Assembly: GCA_019420275.1 (NCBI GenBank) | Contig: JAHZHN010000005.1 | Location: 62,001 to 126,000, forward strand | DNA length: 64,000 nucleotides | Origin: Clostridiales bacterium | GTDB lineage: Bacteria; Bacillota; Clostridia; Lachnospirales; Lachnospiraceae | Direction: 5' to 3' | Shown: positions 1 through 8,186 of the stretch, piece after piece | How positions within the stretch are numbered: the stretch's first letter is position 1 | Layout: each line of letters starts with the position of its first letter | Translations under genes and position numbers: made by a program | Notes under the pieces: generated by a model | Database searches by the model: none | What the model saw: only the letters and a program-made list of their open reading frames with translations | Told to the model about the DNA's origin: nothing

Positions 1-2004
1 GGTTTTATGACCCCTTTTGTCTGGATGTTTATAAAGACCTATGAAAAATTAAGAGAATATATTATTAACAATAAGTCAATTACAACTTTGATACAGATGG
101 AATATTCTGCTTTTGAAGAGGCTACGGTTCCTATTTGCTCCTTTGTATTACAAAATCGGAAAAATGAAAATAAAGCACTTTGTTTTCGGCTATCTGACTT
201 TAAAGGAGGCATGGAAGTACAAAGGCAGAAAATTCAAGATGCTATTGAAAATCCTGATTGCGACTATTTTTATGAGGCTCAACAATATAATTTTTCTAAA
301 ATTCCTGGATCGCCAATTGCATATTGGGTAAGTGATTTTGTACTTAATGTTTACGATAAAGCAAGTTTATTGTCTGATATTGCTTCGCCGCGAACTGGTA
401 TGACTACAGGAGATAATAATCGTTTTTTACGCTTATGGACAGAAACTGAAATCAACAAGATAAAATTCGATGCGAAAAGTGCAAATGAAGCCGTTGATTC
501 AAGAAAAAAATGGTTCCCTTATTGTAAAGGAGGCGGATATAGGCGCTGGTATGGATATAATGAATATATTGTTAACTGGGAAAATAATGGATATGAAATT
601 AAATCTAATGTTAAGGAAAACGGATTAAAAGTAGCTAGTGTTCGTAGCGAATCACTATATTTCAAGAAACTGATTACTTGGTCTGCTGTTACGTCAGGAA
701 AATTTTCATGTCGCTTATGTCCTAGTGGGGCATTGTTTGATTCGGGTGGTTCTAGTATTGATGCTAAAAATAAAACAGAATATATCCTTTCACTTTTAAA
801 TAGTGTAATTGGTCAGTTCTATTTAGATATCAGAAACGCAACAATCAATTATCAACCGGGTGATATTGGGAATATTCCCGTAATTTTTGATGAAAATCTA
901 ATGAGAGATATACAAGATATTACAAGAGAAAATATAGATTTAAGTAAAAATGTTTGGGATGCTTCCGAAACTTCTTGGAATTTCCGGCGGCATCCACTGA
1001 TTAGTGGAAATAGTACAGTTACCGAGTCTTATGAAGCGTGGAAAGAAAAATGCGAATTTTGTTTTTTTCATTTAAAAAATAATGAAGAAAAACTCAACTG
1101 TATTTTCCTTGACATTTATGGATTGAACGGTGAATTGAATTCAGAGGTTGAAGATAAAGATGTGACTGTTTACCGAATCTTTAATACCAAGGACGATATA
1201 CCAGATTCCATGAAAGGAAGTAATTATATTTTGACCTGTCGGGATGTGATTGTATCCTTGATCTCCTACGCCGTCGGCTGTATGTTTGGCCGTTACTCAT
1301 TAGATGTGGAAGGTCTGGCTTATGCCGGAGGCGACTGGGATTCTTCCAAATATACTACCTATATCCCGGATGCAGACAATATCCTTCCCATTACCGACGA
1401 GGAATATTTTGAAGATGATATTGTAGGTATGTTTTGTGCATGGGTGAAAAAGGTGTATGGTTTAGATACACTGGAAGAAAATCTGGATTTTATTGCCAAA
1501 GCGTTAGGAAACAAAGGCAATTCCAGCCGGGAAGTGATCCGCAATTATTTTCTGAAAGACTTTTTTAAGGACCACTGTAAGATCTATCAGAAGCGTCCGA
1601 TTTACTGGCTCTTTGACAGCGGTAAGCAGAATGGTTTTAAGACACTTGTTTACCTGCACCGCTACAATGCAGATACCATTGGAAATCTGCGTGTGGACTA
1701 TCTCCACCGGATGCAGCGAGTATATGAGTCAGAGATTAACCGGATGCAGGATATGATCGATAACAGTACAAATGCCCGTGAAGTAGCAGCTTCTACAAAG
1801 CGTAAAGACAAGCTTCAGAAACAATTGAAAGAGTGCCGGGAGTATGATGAGAAGATTGGACATTTGGCTTTAAGCAGGATCGAACTGGATCTGGATGACG
1901 GTGTGAAGGTAAATTATTGTAAAGTCCAGACTGCACGAGATGGCAAATTCTATGAAGTGTTGGCAGATTCTAAAAATATCATAGGAAAACAGCGTAAAAA
2001 ATAA
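1..2004 (+). CDS. pglX: BREX-1 adenine-specific DNA methyltransferase PglX, C-terminal part (5' end outside window)
   Basis: Open from the first base, so this is the 3' portion (about 667 codons) of a larger gene; full PglX proteins are about 1,100-1,200 aa. PglX is the BREX methyltransferase that marks host DNA at a non-palindromic adenine site so that phage DNA can be told apart. The visible part starts just before the conserved MTPFVWMF segment and includes the region around GSPIAYWVSDF and RTGMTTGDNNRFLR, typical of the PglX target-recognition half. The catalytic NPPY motif should lie upstream of the window. The C-terminus is helical and charged (about 570-640). pglZ and brxL follow in the standard type 1 order, which supports the call strongly. 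No internal stops are seen, so this part looks intact. Confidence 0.93.
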   Translation, partial: GFMTPFVWMFIKTYEKLREYIINNKSITTLIQMEYSAFEEATVPICSFVLQNRKNENKALCFRLSDFKGGMEVQRQKIQDAIENPDCDYFYEAQQYNFSKIPGSPIAYWVSDFVLNVYDKASLLSDIASPRTGMTTGDNNRFLRLWTETEINKIKFDAKSANEAVDSRKKWFPYCKGGGYRRWYGYNEYIVNWENNGYEIKSNVKENGLKVASVRSESLYFKKLITWSAVTSGKFSCRLCPSGALFDSGGSSIDAKNKTEYILSLLNSVIGQFYLDIRNATINYQPGDIGNIPVIFDENLMRDIQDITRENIDLSKNVWDASETSWNFRRHPLISGNSTVTESYEAWKEKCEFCFFHLKNNEEKLNCIFLDIYGLNGELNSEVEDKDVTVYRIFNTKDDIPDSMKGSNYILTCRDVIVSLISYAVGCMFGRYSLDVEGLAYAGGDWDSSKYTTYIPDADNILPITDEEYFEDDIVGMFCAWVKKVYGLDTLEENLDFIAKALGNKGNSSREVIRNYFLKDFFKDHCKIYQKRPIYWLFDSGKQNGFKTLVYLHRYNADTIGNLRVDYLHRMQRVYESEINRMQDMIDNSTNAREVAASTKRKDKLQKQLKECREYDEKIGHLALSRIELDLDDGVKVNYCKVQTARDGKFYEVLADSKNIIGKQRKK

Positions 2005-2100
2005 TATGATGAAATAAGCAACATAAAGTGCGGAGCAATACGTAGGCATCATAATGTTTAAGCATGTTCAGTATAAAGGCAGCAGACAAGGAGAGATCGT

Positions 2101-3523
2101 GTGACAATCGAAGAAATTCTAGCCGGGGAAGCCAAGAATATTGAGTTTAAGGTCAGAAACCGAAAGATAGTGTGAGATATATGAAAGCGGTCGTTGATTT
2201 CTTCAATGGTGAGGGCGGACGCATCGTTTTTGGCGTTGACGATGTAACTTGTGAAGTGATTGGCATCCCGAAAGATATTGTCTTTTCAGAGATTGACGCC
2301 ATTACATCGGCAATTTCAGATAGCTGTGAGCCGGTTGTCATTCCAGACGTCTATTTGCAGACTATTGATGATAAAACCATTATCATTGCAGAAATCAGTG
2401 CCGGAAAACAGCGAGCCTATTATATCAAGTCTTTGGGAATCAAGAACAGTACTATGAGGATGAAGGCTGCTCCTATGATAAGGTGATTCGTAGAGATTTG
2501 ACGGTAACGGATGAGGAAAATGAAGAGTTGTGCCGTCAGATGAAAGAAGTAGCTGTCGCCAATGTCAAATCTGAAGCTTAGAAAGAAGCGTTCAATGATG
2601 TGAACAAGAATGTATTGCTCAGCTGGGGACTGCTGACTGAAGTAGAGGACGGAAGCATTTACCCAACCATTCAATGGGTATGTCTTTTTGCTGGGGAAAG
2701 ATGATTCCTTTTCTTATATTTAACGTGGAATGTTCAAAGGAAAAACTCGTACTGTCTTTGTGGATAAGAGGGAGTACGGCGGGCCGTTGTGGAAGCAGGT
2801 CGATGATGCGTTTCAATTTGTGCTTTGCAACATTCATCTTGGGGCAAAACTGGAAGGTATCTATCGTAAGGACATTTATGAGTTGTCGCCGGACAGTATC
2901 AGGAAGATTATTATCAATGCCGTTATGAATTGTGGATATTTGCAAAATTTGCATATTCAGGTTGCTATCTATGATGATCGGTCGGAAATCACCTCCCCTG
3001 GTAGTCTTATGCCTGGCGTGACGCTGGACAAGATAAAAGAGGGATATTCTAAGATTCGAAATCATGCACTTGCCCATGCATTCTCCTATATGAATTTGAT
3101 TGAGGTATGGGGCAGCGGCATTCCGAAGCTGATGGAAGCCATGAGGAAATATGGTCTGTGTGAGCCGGAGTTCCATGATATGGAGATTGGATTTCGAATC
3201 AACCTCTATCGTAATACAGAGGATGTGCTGTTGGATACTACCCAAGGTGCTGAAAAAATTACCCGAGCTAAACAAAACACTATCCAAGTTACCCAAGGTA
3301 CCACCCAAGTTAGACTGACGGAAGAAGATAAGGTCGTATTGGTGGTAATTAAAAAACAACACACTATAACTCAGAAAGAAATAGCAGCTAATTAGGTTGG
3401 AAAGGTGACCGCATGAAGTATTGTTTCAACAAAATGAAGCACTGGAATGTTGTTAAGTGCGTTGGAACCAGCCAAAAGGGATACTTGGAGATTTTAATCG
3501 AGGATAACATATGGTGGAATTAA
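2101..3523 (+). pseudogene. AlbA-type ATP-binding/DNA-binding protein (Schlafen/AlbA_2 family), multiply frameshifted
   Basis: A GTG start at 2101 has a good AAGGAG site 7 nt upstream, but the frame stops after 24 codons. Homology continues in other frames: an AlbA_2 domain (GEGGRIVFGVDD, 2172-2460), a linker with an internal stop near 2578, a GHKL-like C-terminal part (NAVMN, then VWGSGIPKLMEAM, 2730-3395), and after another shift near 3393 a winged-helix tail (GWKGDRMKYCFNKM) that ends at 3523, overlapping the pglZ start. At least three frame changes and one stop are needed to restore the protein. AlbA_2-GHKL-wHTH proteins are usually accessory regulators. It sits between pglX and pglZ in the BREX operon and is almost certainly not functional as one protein. 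Confidence 0.85.
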
Positions 3524-6033
3524 ATTTAAAACAAATTATAGATCGTCTCAATATGGAATTTACCGGAGATACCCGGAAGCTGGTTTTTTGGTATGACGAT
3601 AATGGTGAATTTGCAGAAGATATGAAGGATATAGAGTTAGAAAATGCCAGAGTCTACTATCTGGAACAGGATAATCAGTTTTATACCAAGTATTTTCTGG
3701 AACGGGTGGATACCACAACCAATTATCTGGTTTACGCTCCATTTCCGAAACCGGATGTGCGAGAGAACCATCTGGAGGACACACTGCTGTATTCCCGGCG
3801 TTTCTTTGCAGATCGTGCCTCTCTGTTGTCATTGGATTTAGGCATAGAGGAGAAGTACAAGCCGGTGATTGAAAAACATATCAAGTTTTTCAAAAATAAA
3901 GAGCGCACCCAGAGATTTTATGATCTGGAAATAGAGAATTTTAACCGGGAAAATATTTTAGTTGGTCTGCTCAGCGCCGTCTGCCGTACTCGGACTTGCT
4001 CTTTTGAAGAAGTTGTCCGGGTGATGCTGACTGAAGGAGATCTTACAGACAACAAATTTCTGGAAGAAATGGGAAAATATGATCTTCTGGAAGAATTTTG
4101 GAAGCTCTGCGAGCAGTTTTTTGGTTATATAGATGTGAAACCGACTCTGGAAAAATTGTTAGTGACGATGTTTGTTACTTATACCGGACGATATCTTCAT
4201 GGGGAACTTCCCAAGGCATGGAAGAGCTTTCAGTCTTATAAAGGCGGAACGATCATTGCGTTTCTGGACAGTCTGATGAATAATGTACTTTACCGGGACA
4301 CTTATGATCGCCTTTCCCTTTATGTGGAAACTGGACTGAATGCCGTAACTGCTCTTCAGAGCTATGCTCCGGAAGAATTATTGGACTGTGATGCATTCTT
4401 GTGTGTGGATCAAATTTTGGTTAATTGGCTGACAGAACGGTTATTGTCAGAAGATATCGGAGCTAAATTAGACCAGCTTTCTATACCGGATATTTGTGAG
4501 AAACGGATGAAGACGCATTTCGGAAGACAAACCGAAGGTGCTTATCAGGTGATCAGAAGCGCCTATGTGCTGTCAACGGCAGCAAATTATCAATGCCCGG
4601 ACGACTTTGAGAAAATTATTGGACAATATCAGGAAAAAGACTGGATGATCGATCAGGAATATCGAAGATTCTATACGGCTTTTGATGCAATGGAAAACGG
4701 AGACGGATTTGAGGCGCTAAAAAATATGGTGGAGAATATTTATACCAACCGAGTTTTGGCTGTTCAGCTTCCCAAATGGAATGCTGCGCTTCATGAGAAA
4801 GATGCTTTTCTGACTTTGCCGTTACAGCGCAATTTTTATAACAGATATATAAAAACAAGTAAAGAACGGACGGTGGTTATTATTTCTGACGCTATGCGTT
4901 ATGAAGTAGGCAGACAGTTATATCTGCAGATGCAGGATGATCCAAAGTGTACAGTTAAAATGGAAACAATGTTGGGAATTTTGCCTTCCTACACCAGATT
5001 AGGAATGGCAGCGTTGCTTCCTCACAGCACCCTTTCTATGAAGGATGATTACACTGTGCTGGTGGATGAGAGGAATTGTGATAATCTGGCGGAAAGACAG
5101 ACAATTCTTCAACTGTATCAGCCAGATGCGTTATGTCTTCAGTTTGATGATATAAAGAATCGAAAGATAGCGGAACTCCGGGAAATTTTTACTGGCAGAC
5201 AGTTGCTTTATGTGTATCATAATCAGATCGATGCTCGGGGAGATAAAGCTAATACGGAGGATGAAGTATTTGTAGCCTGCCAAGAGGCAGTCAAGGAAAT
5301 CATGGAGTTTATTCGTCGGATTTCCACTAGTGCCAATACATATCACTTTACTGTTACTTCGGATCACGGATTTCTATATAAAAGAGATAAGATTACAGAG
5401 AGTGAAAAGATCAGTGGTGTCAGTGGGAAAAAGGCTTTTATAAATCGACGTTTTATTGTCGCTGACACAGCAGTAACAGGAGATGGTATTGACTGTTTAT
5501 CCTTGGGGAAAATTCTTGGAACTGAAGATGCCAGAAAGGTTTCTTTCCCGGTTAGCAATCATGTATTCAAAGTATCAGGCGGCGGTCAAAATTATGTCCA
5601 TGGGGGATCTTCACCTCAAGAAATGCTGATTCCTGTGCTGGATGTTAAGATGGAACGCGGCCACATGGAAACTAGACCCGTTCAGATTGCACTGGTGTCT
5701 ATGGTACAGAAGATCACAAATCTGATTACTACTATGGACTTCATACAGTCTGATCCGGTCAGCGATACGATTAAAGAAGCAACGTATCGCATTTATTTCC
5801 TTTCAGAAGAAAATGAAAAGATTTCTAATGAGAATATTTTAGTTGCAGACAGCAGAGAGTGTGATCCGCTGAAGCGAATATCACGGATGCGGTTTACATT
5901 TAAAAATAAAAAATATGACAAAGAGAAGAAATATTTTCTTGTAGTTTATGATGAAACTACTGGCCTTGAGGTTTTCCGTCATCCTGTAATTATGGATCTA
6001 GCTTTTGCGGATGATTATGGCTTCGGGTTTTAA
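3511..6033 (+). CDS. pglZ: BREX-1 alkaline-phosphatase-superfamily protein PglZ
   Basis: 840 aa, the usual length for type 1 BREX PglZ. The ATG at 3511 has GAGG 7 nt upstream and overlaps the end of the degenerate AlbA gene by 13 nt. PglZ belongs to the alkaline phosphatase superfamily. The metal-site motifs are visible: IISDAMRYEVG near residue 455 and TSDHGFLYKR near residue 615. The N-terminal half is a helical scaffold beginning LNLKQIIDRLN. In BREX, PglZ is essential for phage restriction and works with PglX and BrxC; its enzymatic substrate is not settled. The gene is intact and lies 5 nt before brxL, so both are probably translated from one message. Confidence 0.95.
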   Translation: MVELNLKQIIDRLNMEFTGDTRKLVFWYDDNGEFAEDMKDIELENARVYYLEQDNQFYTKYFLERVDTTTNYLVYAPFPKPDVRENHLEDTLLYSRRFFADRASLLSLDLGIEEKYKPVIEKHIKFFKNKERTQRFYDLEIENFNRENILVGLLSAVCRTRTCSFEEVVRVMLTEGDLTDNKFLEEMGKYDLLEEFWKLCEQFFGYIDVKPTLEKLLVTMFVTYTGRYLHGELPKAWKSFQSYKGGTIIAFLDSLMNNVLYRDTYDRLSLYVETGLNAVTALQSYAPEELLDCDAFLCVDQILVNWLTERLLSEDIGAKLDQLSIPDICEKRMKTHFGRQTEGAYQVIRSAYVLSTAANYQCPDDFEKIIGQYQEKDWMIDQEYRRFYTAFDAMENGDGFEALKNMVENIYTNRVLAVQLPKWNAALHEKDAFLTLPLQRNFYNRYIKTSKERTVVIISDAMRYEVGRQLYLQMQDDPKCTVKMETMLGILPSYTRLGMAALLPHSTLSMKDDYTVLVDERNCDNLAERQTILQLYQPDALCLQFDDIKNRKIAELREIFTGRQLLYVYHNQIDARGDKANTEDEVFVACQEAVKEIMEFIRRISTSANTYHFTVTSDHGFLYKRDKITESEKISGVSGKKAFINRRFIVADTAVTGDGIDCLSLGKILGTEDARKVSFPVSNHVFKVSGGGQNYVHGGSSPQEMLIPVLDVKMERGHMETRPVQIALVSMVQKITNLITTMDFIQSDPVSDTIKEATYRIYFLSEENEKISNENILVADSRECDPLKRISRMRFTFKNKKYDKEKKYFLVVYDETTGLEVFRHPVIMDLAFADDYGFGF

Positions 6034-6038
6034 GAGGG

Positions 6039-8174
6039 ATGAGGAGGCGTTATTCATTGGCAGATTTCATGGAAACCGAAGATAGAAGAGAAATCATCAA
6101 ACAGAAATTGCGCCAGAATTTTGACGGTAAGATTGTCCGCAAGGATCTGACCAAGAAAATCAAAGAAGGTGCCAATGTTCCAGTGTATGTGCTGGAATTT
6201 TTGCTAGGACAGTATTGTAGTTCTGATGATTTGGAAATTATTGAGCAGGGTGTGGAAAATGTGAAGCACATTCTGACAGATAACTTTGTTCGTCCGGATG
6301 AAGCACAAAAAATCCTGTCTGTTCTCCGGCAAAGAGGAAGTTATACAGTCATTGATAAGATTACGGTAAACCTGAATATCCGTTATGATATGTACGAAGC
6401 GGAATTCTCTAATTTGGGTTTGAAGAATATTCCAATCAGCGAAGAATATCCGACGAAGTATGATCGGTTGCTTTGCGGCGGAATCTGGTGTATTGTGCAG
6501 TTGGATTATGAGACAGAAAATGAATTTGCACCGGAAATTATTTCTGCTTCCGGAGATTATATTCAGTCCAAAAAGAAACGACAGAAAGATGCCATACCGA
6601 TTAGTATCAGGAAACTGACTCCGATTCAGATGCCTCATGTGGACATTGAGGAATTAAAGCAGGGGCGTAAAGCGTTTACTAAAGAAGAGTGGATTGATGT
6701 AATGCTTCGTTCCATAGGTATGGAGCCGGATACCTTGACAGAGAGGGAAAAGTGGCTACTTCTTGCCCGCATGCTTCCACTTGTGGAGAATAATTTTAAT
6801 CTTTGCGAACTGGGACCGAGAAGTACCGGAAAATCCCATCTCTATAAGGAAATCTCTCCGAATAGCATTCTGGTATCGGGTGGACAAACTACGGTTGCAA
6901 ATCTGTTTTACAATATGGGAAGAAAGACGGTTGGTCTTGTGGGGCTTTGGGATTGTGTAGCCTTTGACGAAGTAGCAGGAATTCATTTCAAGGATAAAGA
7001 TGGCATCCAGATTATGAAGGACTATATGGCATCTGGTTCCTTTGCCCGTGGAAAGGAGGAAAAGGCGGCTTCCGCTTCTATGGTTTTCGTGGGTAATATC
7101 AATCAGAGTGTGGATGTGCTTTTGAAAACCTCCAGCTTGTTTGATCCTTTCCCGCCTGAAATGGGAACAGACACAGCCTTCCTTGACCGTATCCATTGTT
7201 ATATACCTGGATGGGAAATACCAAAATTCCGTCCGGAACACTTTACAGATGACTATGGATTTATCACCGACTATTTGGCAGAGTTTTTACGAGAACTGCG
7301 AAAAGAGCAATATGGCGATACATTGGACAAGTATTTCCGCTTAGGAAAGAATTTAAATCAGCGTGACACCATTGCTGTTCGTAAGATGGTGGGCGGTTTT
7401 GTAAAGTTACTTTATCCGGATGGAGAATTTAGCAAAGAACAGTTGGAAGAAATTCTGCAAATTTCTTTGGAGATGCGTCGTCGTGTCAAAGAGCAGTTGA
7501 AAAAACTGGGTGGTATGGAATTCTATGATGTGAATTTTTCTTACATAGACAACGAAACCTTTGAAGAGCATTACGTTTCTGTACCAGAGCAGGGAGGCGG
7601 AAAGCTTATTCCAGAGGGAATGTGTAATCCAGGACAGGTTTATACCGTATCGCGTGGAAAAACAGGAATGATCGGTGTTTTCCGGCTGGAATCACAAATG
7701 CTTCCCGGAAACGGAAAATTCGACCGGACCGGTCTTGGCAGCGATCGGGATGCAAAGGAAGCAGCAGATATAGCTTTCAAATATCTGAAAGCAAATGGCA
7801 GCCGAATCAGTGGTACACTTAGTACGACAATGAAGGATTATATTATCAATTATCAGGATTTGCAGGGGATTGGAGTGACCAGCAAACTGGCGCTCCCAAC
7901 ATTGATTGCCCTGTGTTCCATTGCATTAGGAAAACCTACAGTCAGTACATTGGCTGTTTTAGGAGAGATCAGTATCAGCGGAACCATGATTAAAGTAGAC
8001 GATCTTGCAAATGTGTTGCAAGTATGTCTGGATAGCGGAGCAAAAAAGATTTTACTTCCGATTACTTCTGCCGGGGATTTGGGAAGTGTCCCGGCGGAGC
8101 TGATGGGAAGCTTTAATATTATCTTTTATAATAGTGCGGAAGATGCAGTGTTTAAGGCACTGGGGGTAGAATAG
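6039..8174 (+). CDS. brxL: BREX-1 Lon-protease-like AAA+ protein BrxL
   Basis: About 711 aa. The N-terminal block KIVRKDLTKKIKEGANVPVYVLEFLLG is the BrxL hallmark. An AAA+ ATPase follows, with a Walker-A-like GPRSTGKSHLYKE near 257 and Walker B VAFDEVAG near 306. The C-terminal third is a Lon-like domain (TSKLALPTLIALCSIALGKP, then GEISISGTMIKVDD). BrxL forms ring complexes on DNA and blocks phage replication in type 1 BREX. Start: the ATG at 6039 has no spaced ribosome site, whereas the TTG at 6057 has GAGGAGG (6041-6047) 9 nt upstream, so the real protein may be six residues shorter. It lies 5 nt after pglZ and 12 nt before the next gene. A decayed paralogous piece lies at 13733-14139. Confidence 0.95.
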   Translation: MRRRYSLADFMETEDRREIIKQKLRQNFDGKIVRKDLTKKIKEGANVPVYVLEFLLGQYCSSDDLEIIEQGVENVKHILTDNFVRPDEAQKILSVLRQRGSYTVIDKITVNLNIRYDMYEAEFSNLGLKNIPISEEYPTKYDRLLCGGIWCIVQLDYETENEFAPEIISASGDYIQSKKKRQKDAIPISIRKLTPIQMPHVDIEELKQGRKAFTKEEWIDVMLRSIGMEPDTLTEREKWLLLARMLPLVENNFNLCELGPRSTGKSHLYKEISPNSILVSGGQTTVANLFYNMGRKTVGLVGLWDCVAFDEVAGIHFKDKDGIQIMKDYMASGSFARGKEEKAASASMVFVGNINQSVDVLLKTSSLFDPFPPEMGTDTAFLDRIHCYIPGWEIPKFRPEHFTDDYGFITDYLAEFLRELRKEQYGDTLDKYFRLGKNLNQRDTIAVRKMVGGFVKLLYPDGEFSKEQLEEILQISLEMRRRVKEQLKKLGGMEFYDVNFSYIDNETFEEHYVSVPEQGGGKLIPEGMCNPGQVYTVSRGKTGMIGVFRLESQMLPGNGKFDRTGLGSDRDAKEAADIAFKYLKANGSRISGTLSTTMKDYIINYQDLQGIGVTSKLALPTLIALCSIALGKPTVSTLAVLGEISISGTMIKVDDLANVLQVCLDSGAKKILLPITSAGDLGSVPAELMGSFNIIFYNSAEDAVFKALGVE

Positions 8175-8186
8175 AGAGGGATACAT

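Noticed and set aside
2619..3362. 247-codon minus-strand open frame over the AlbA-type gene
   Set aside because: The plus strand gives clear AlbA/GHKL/wHTH homology in the same place; this is a codon-bias shadow.
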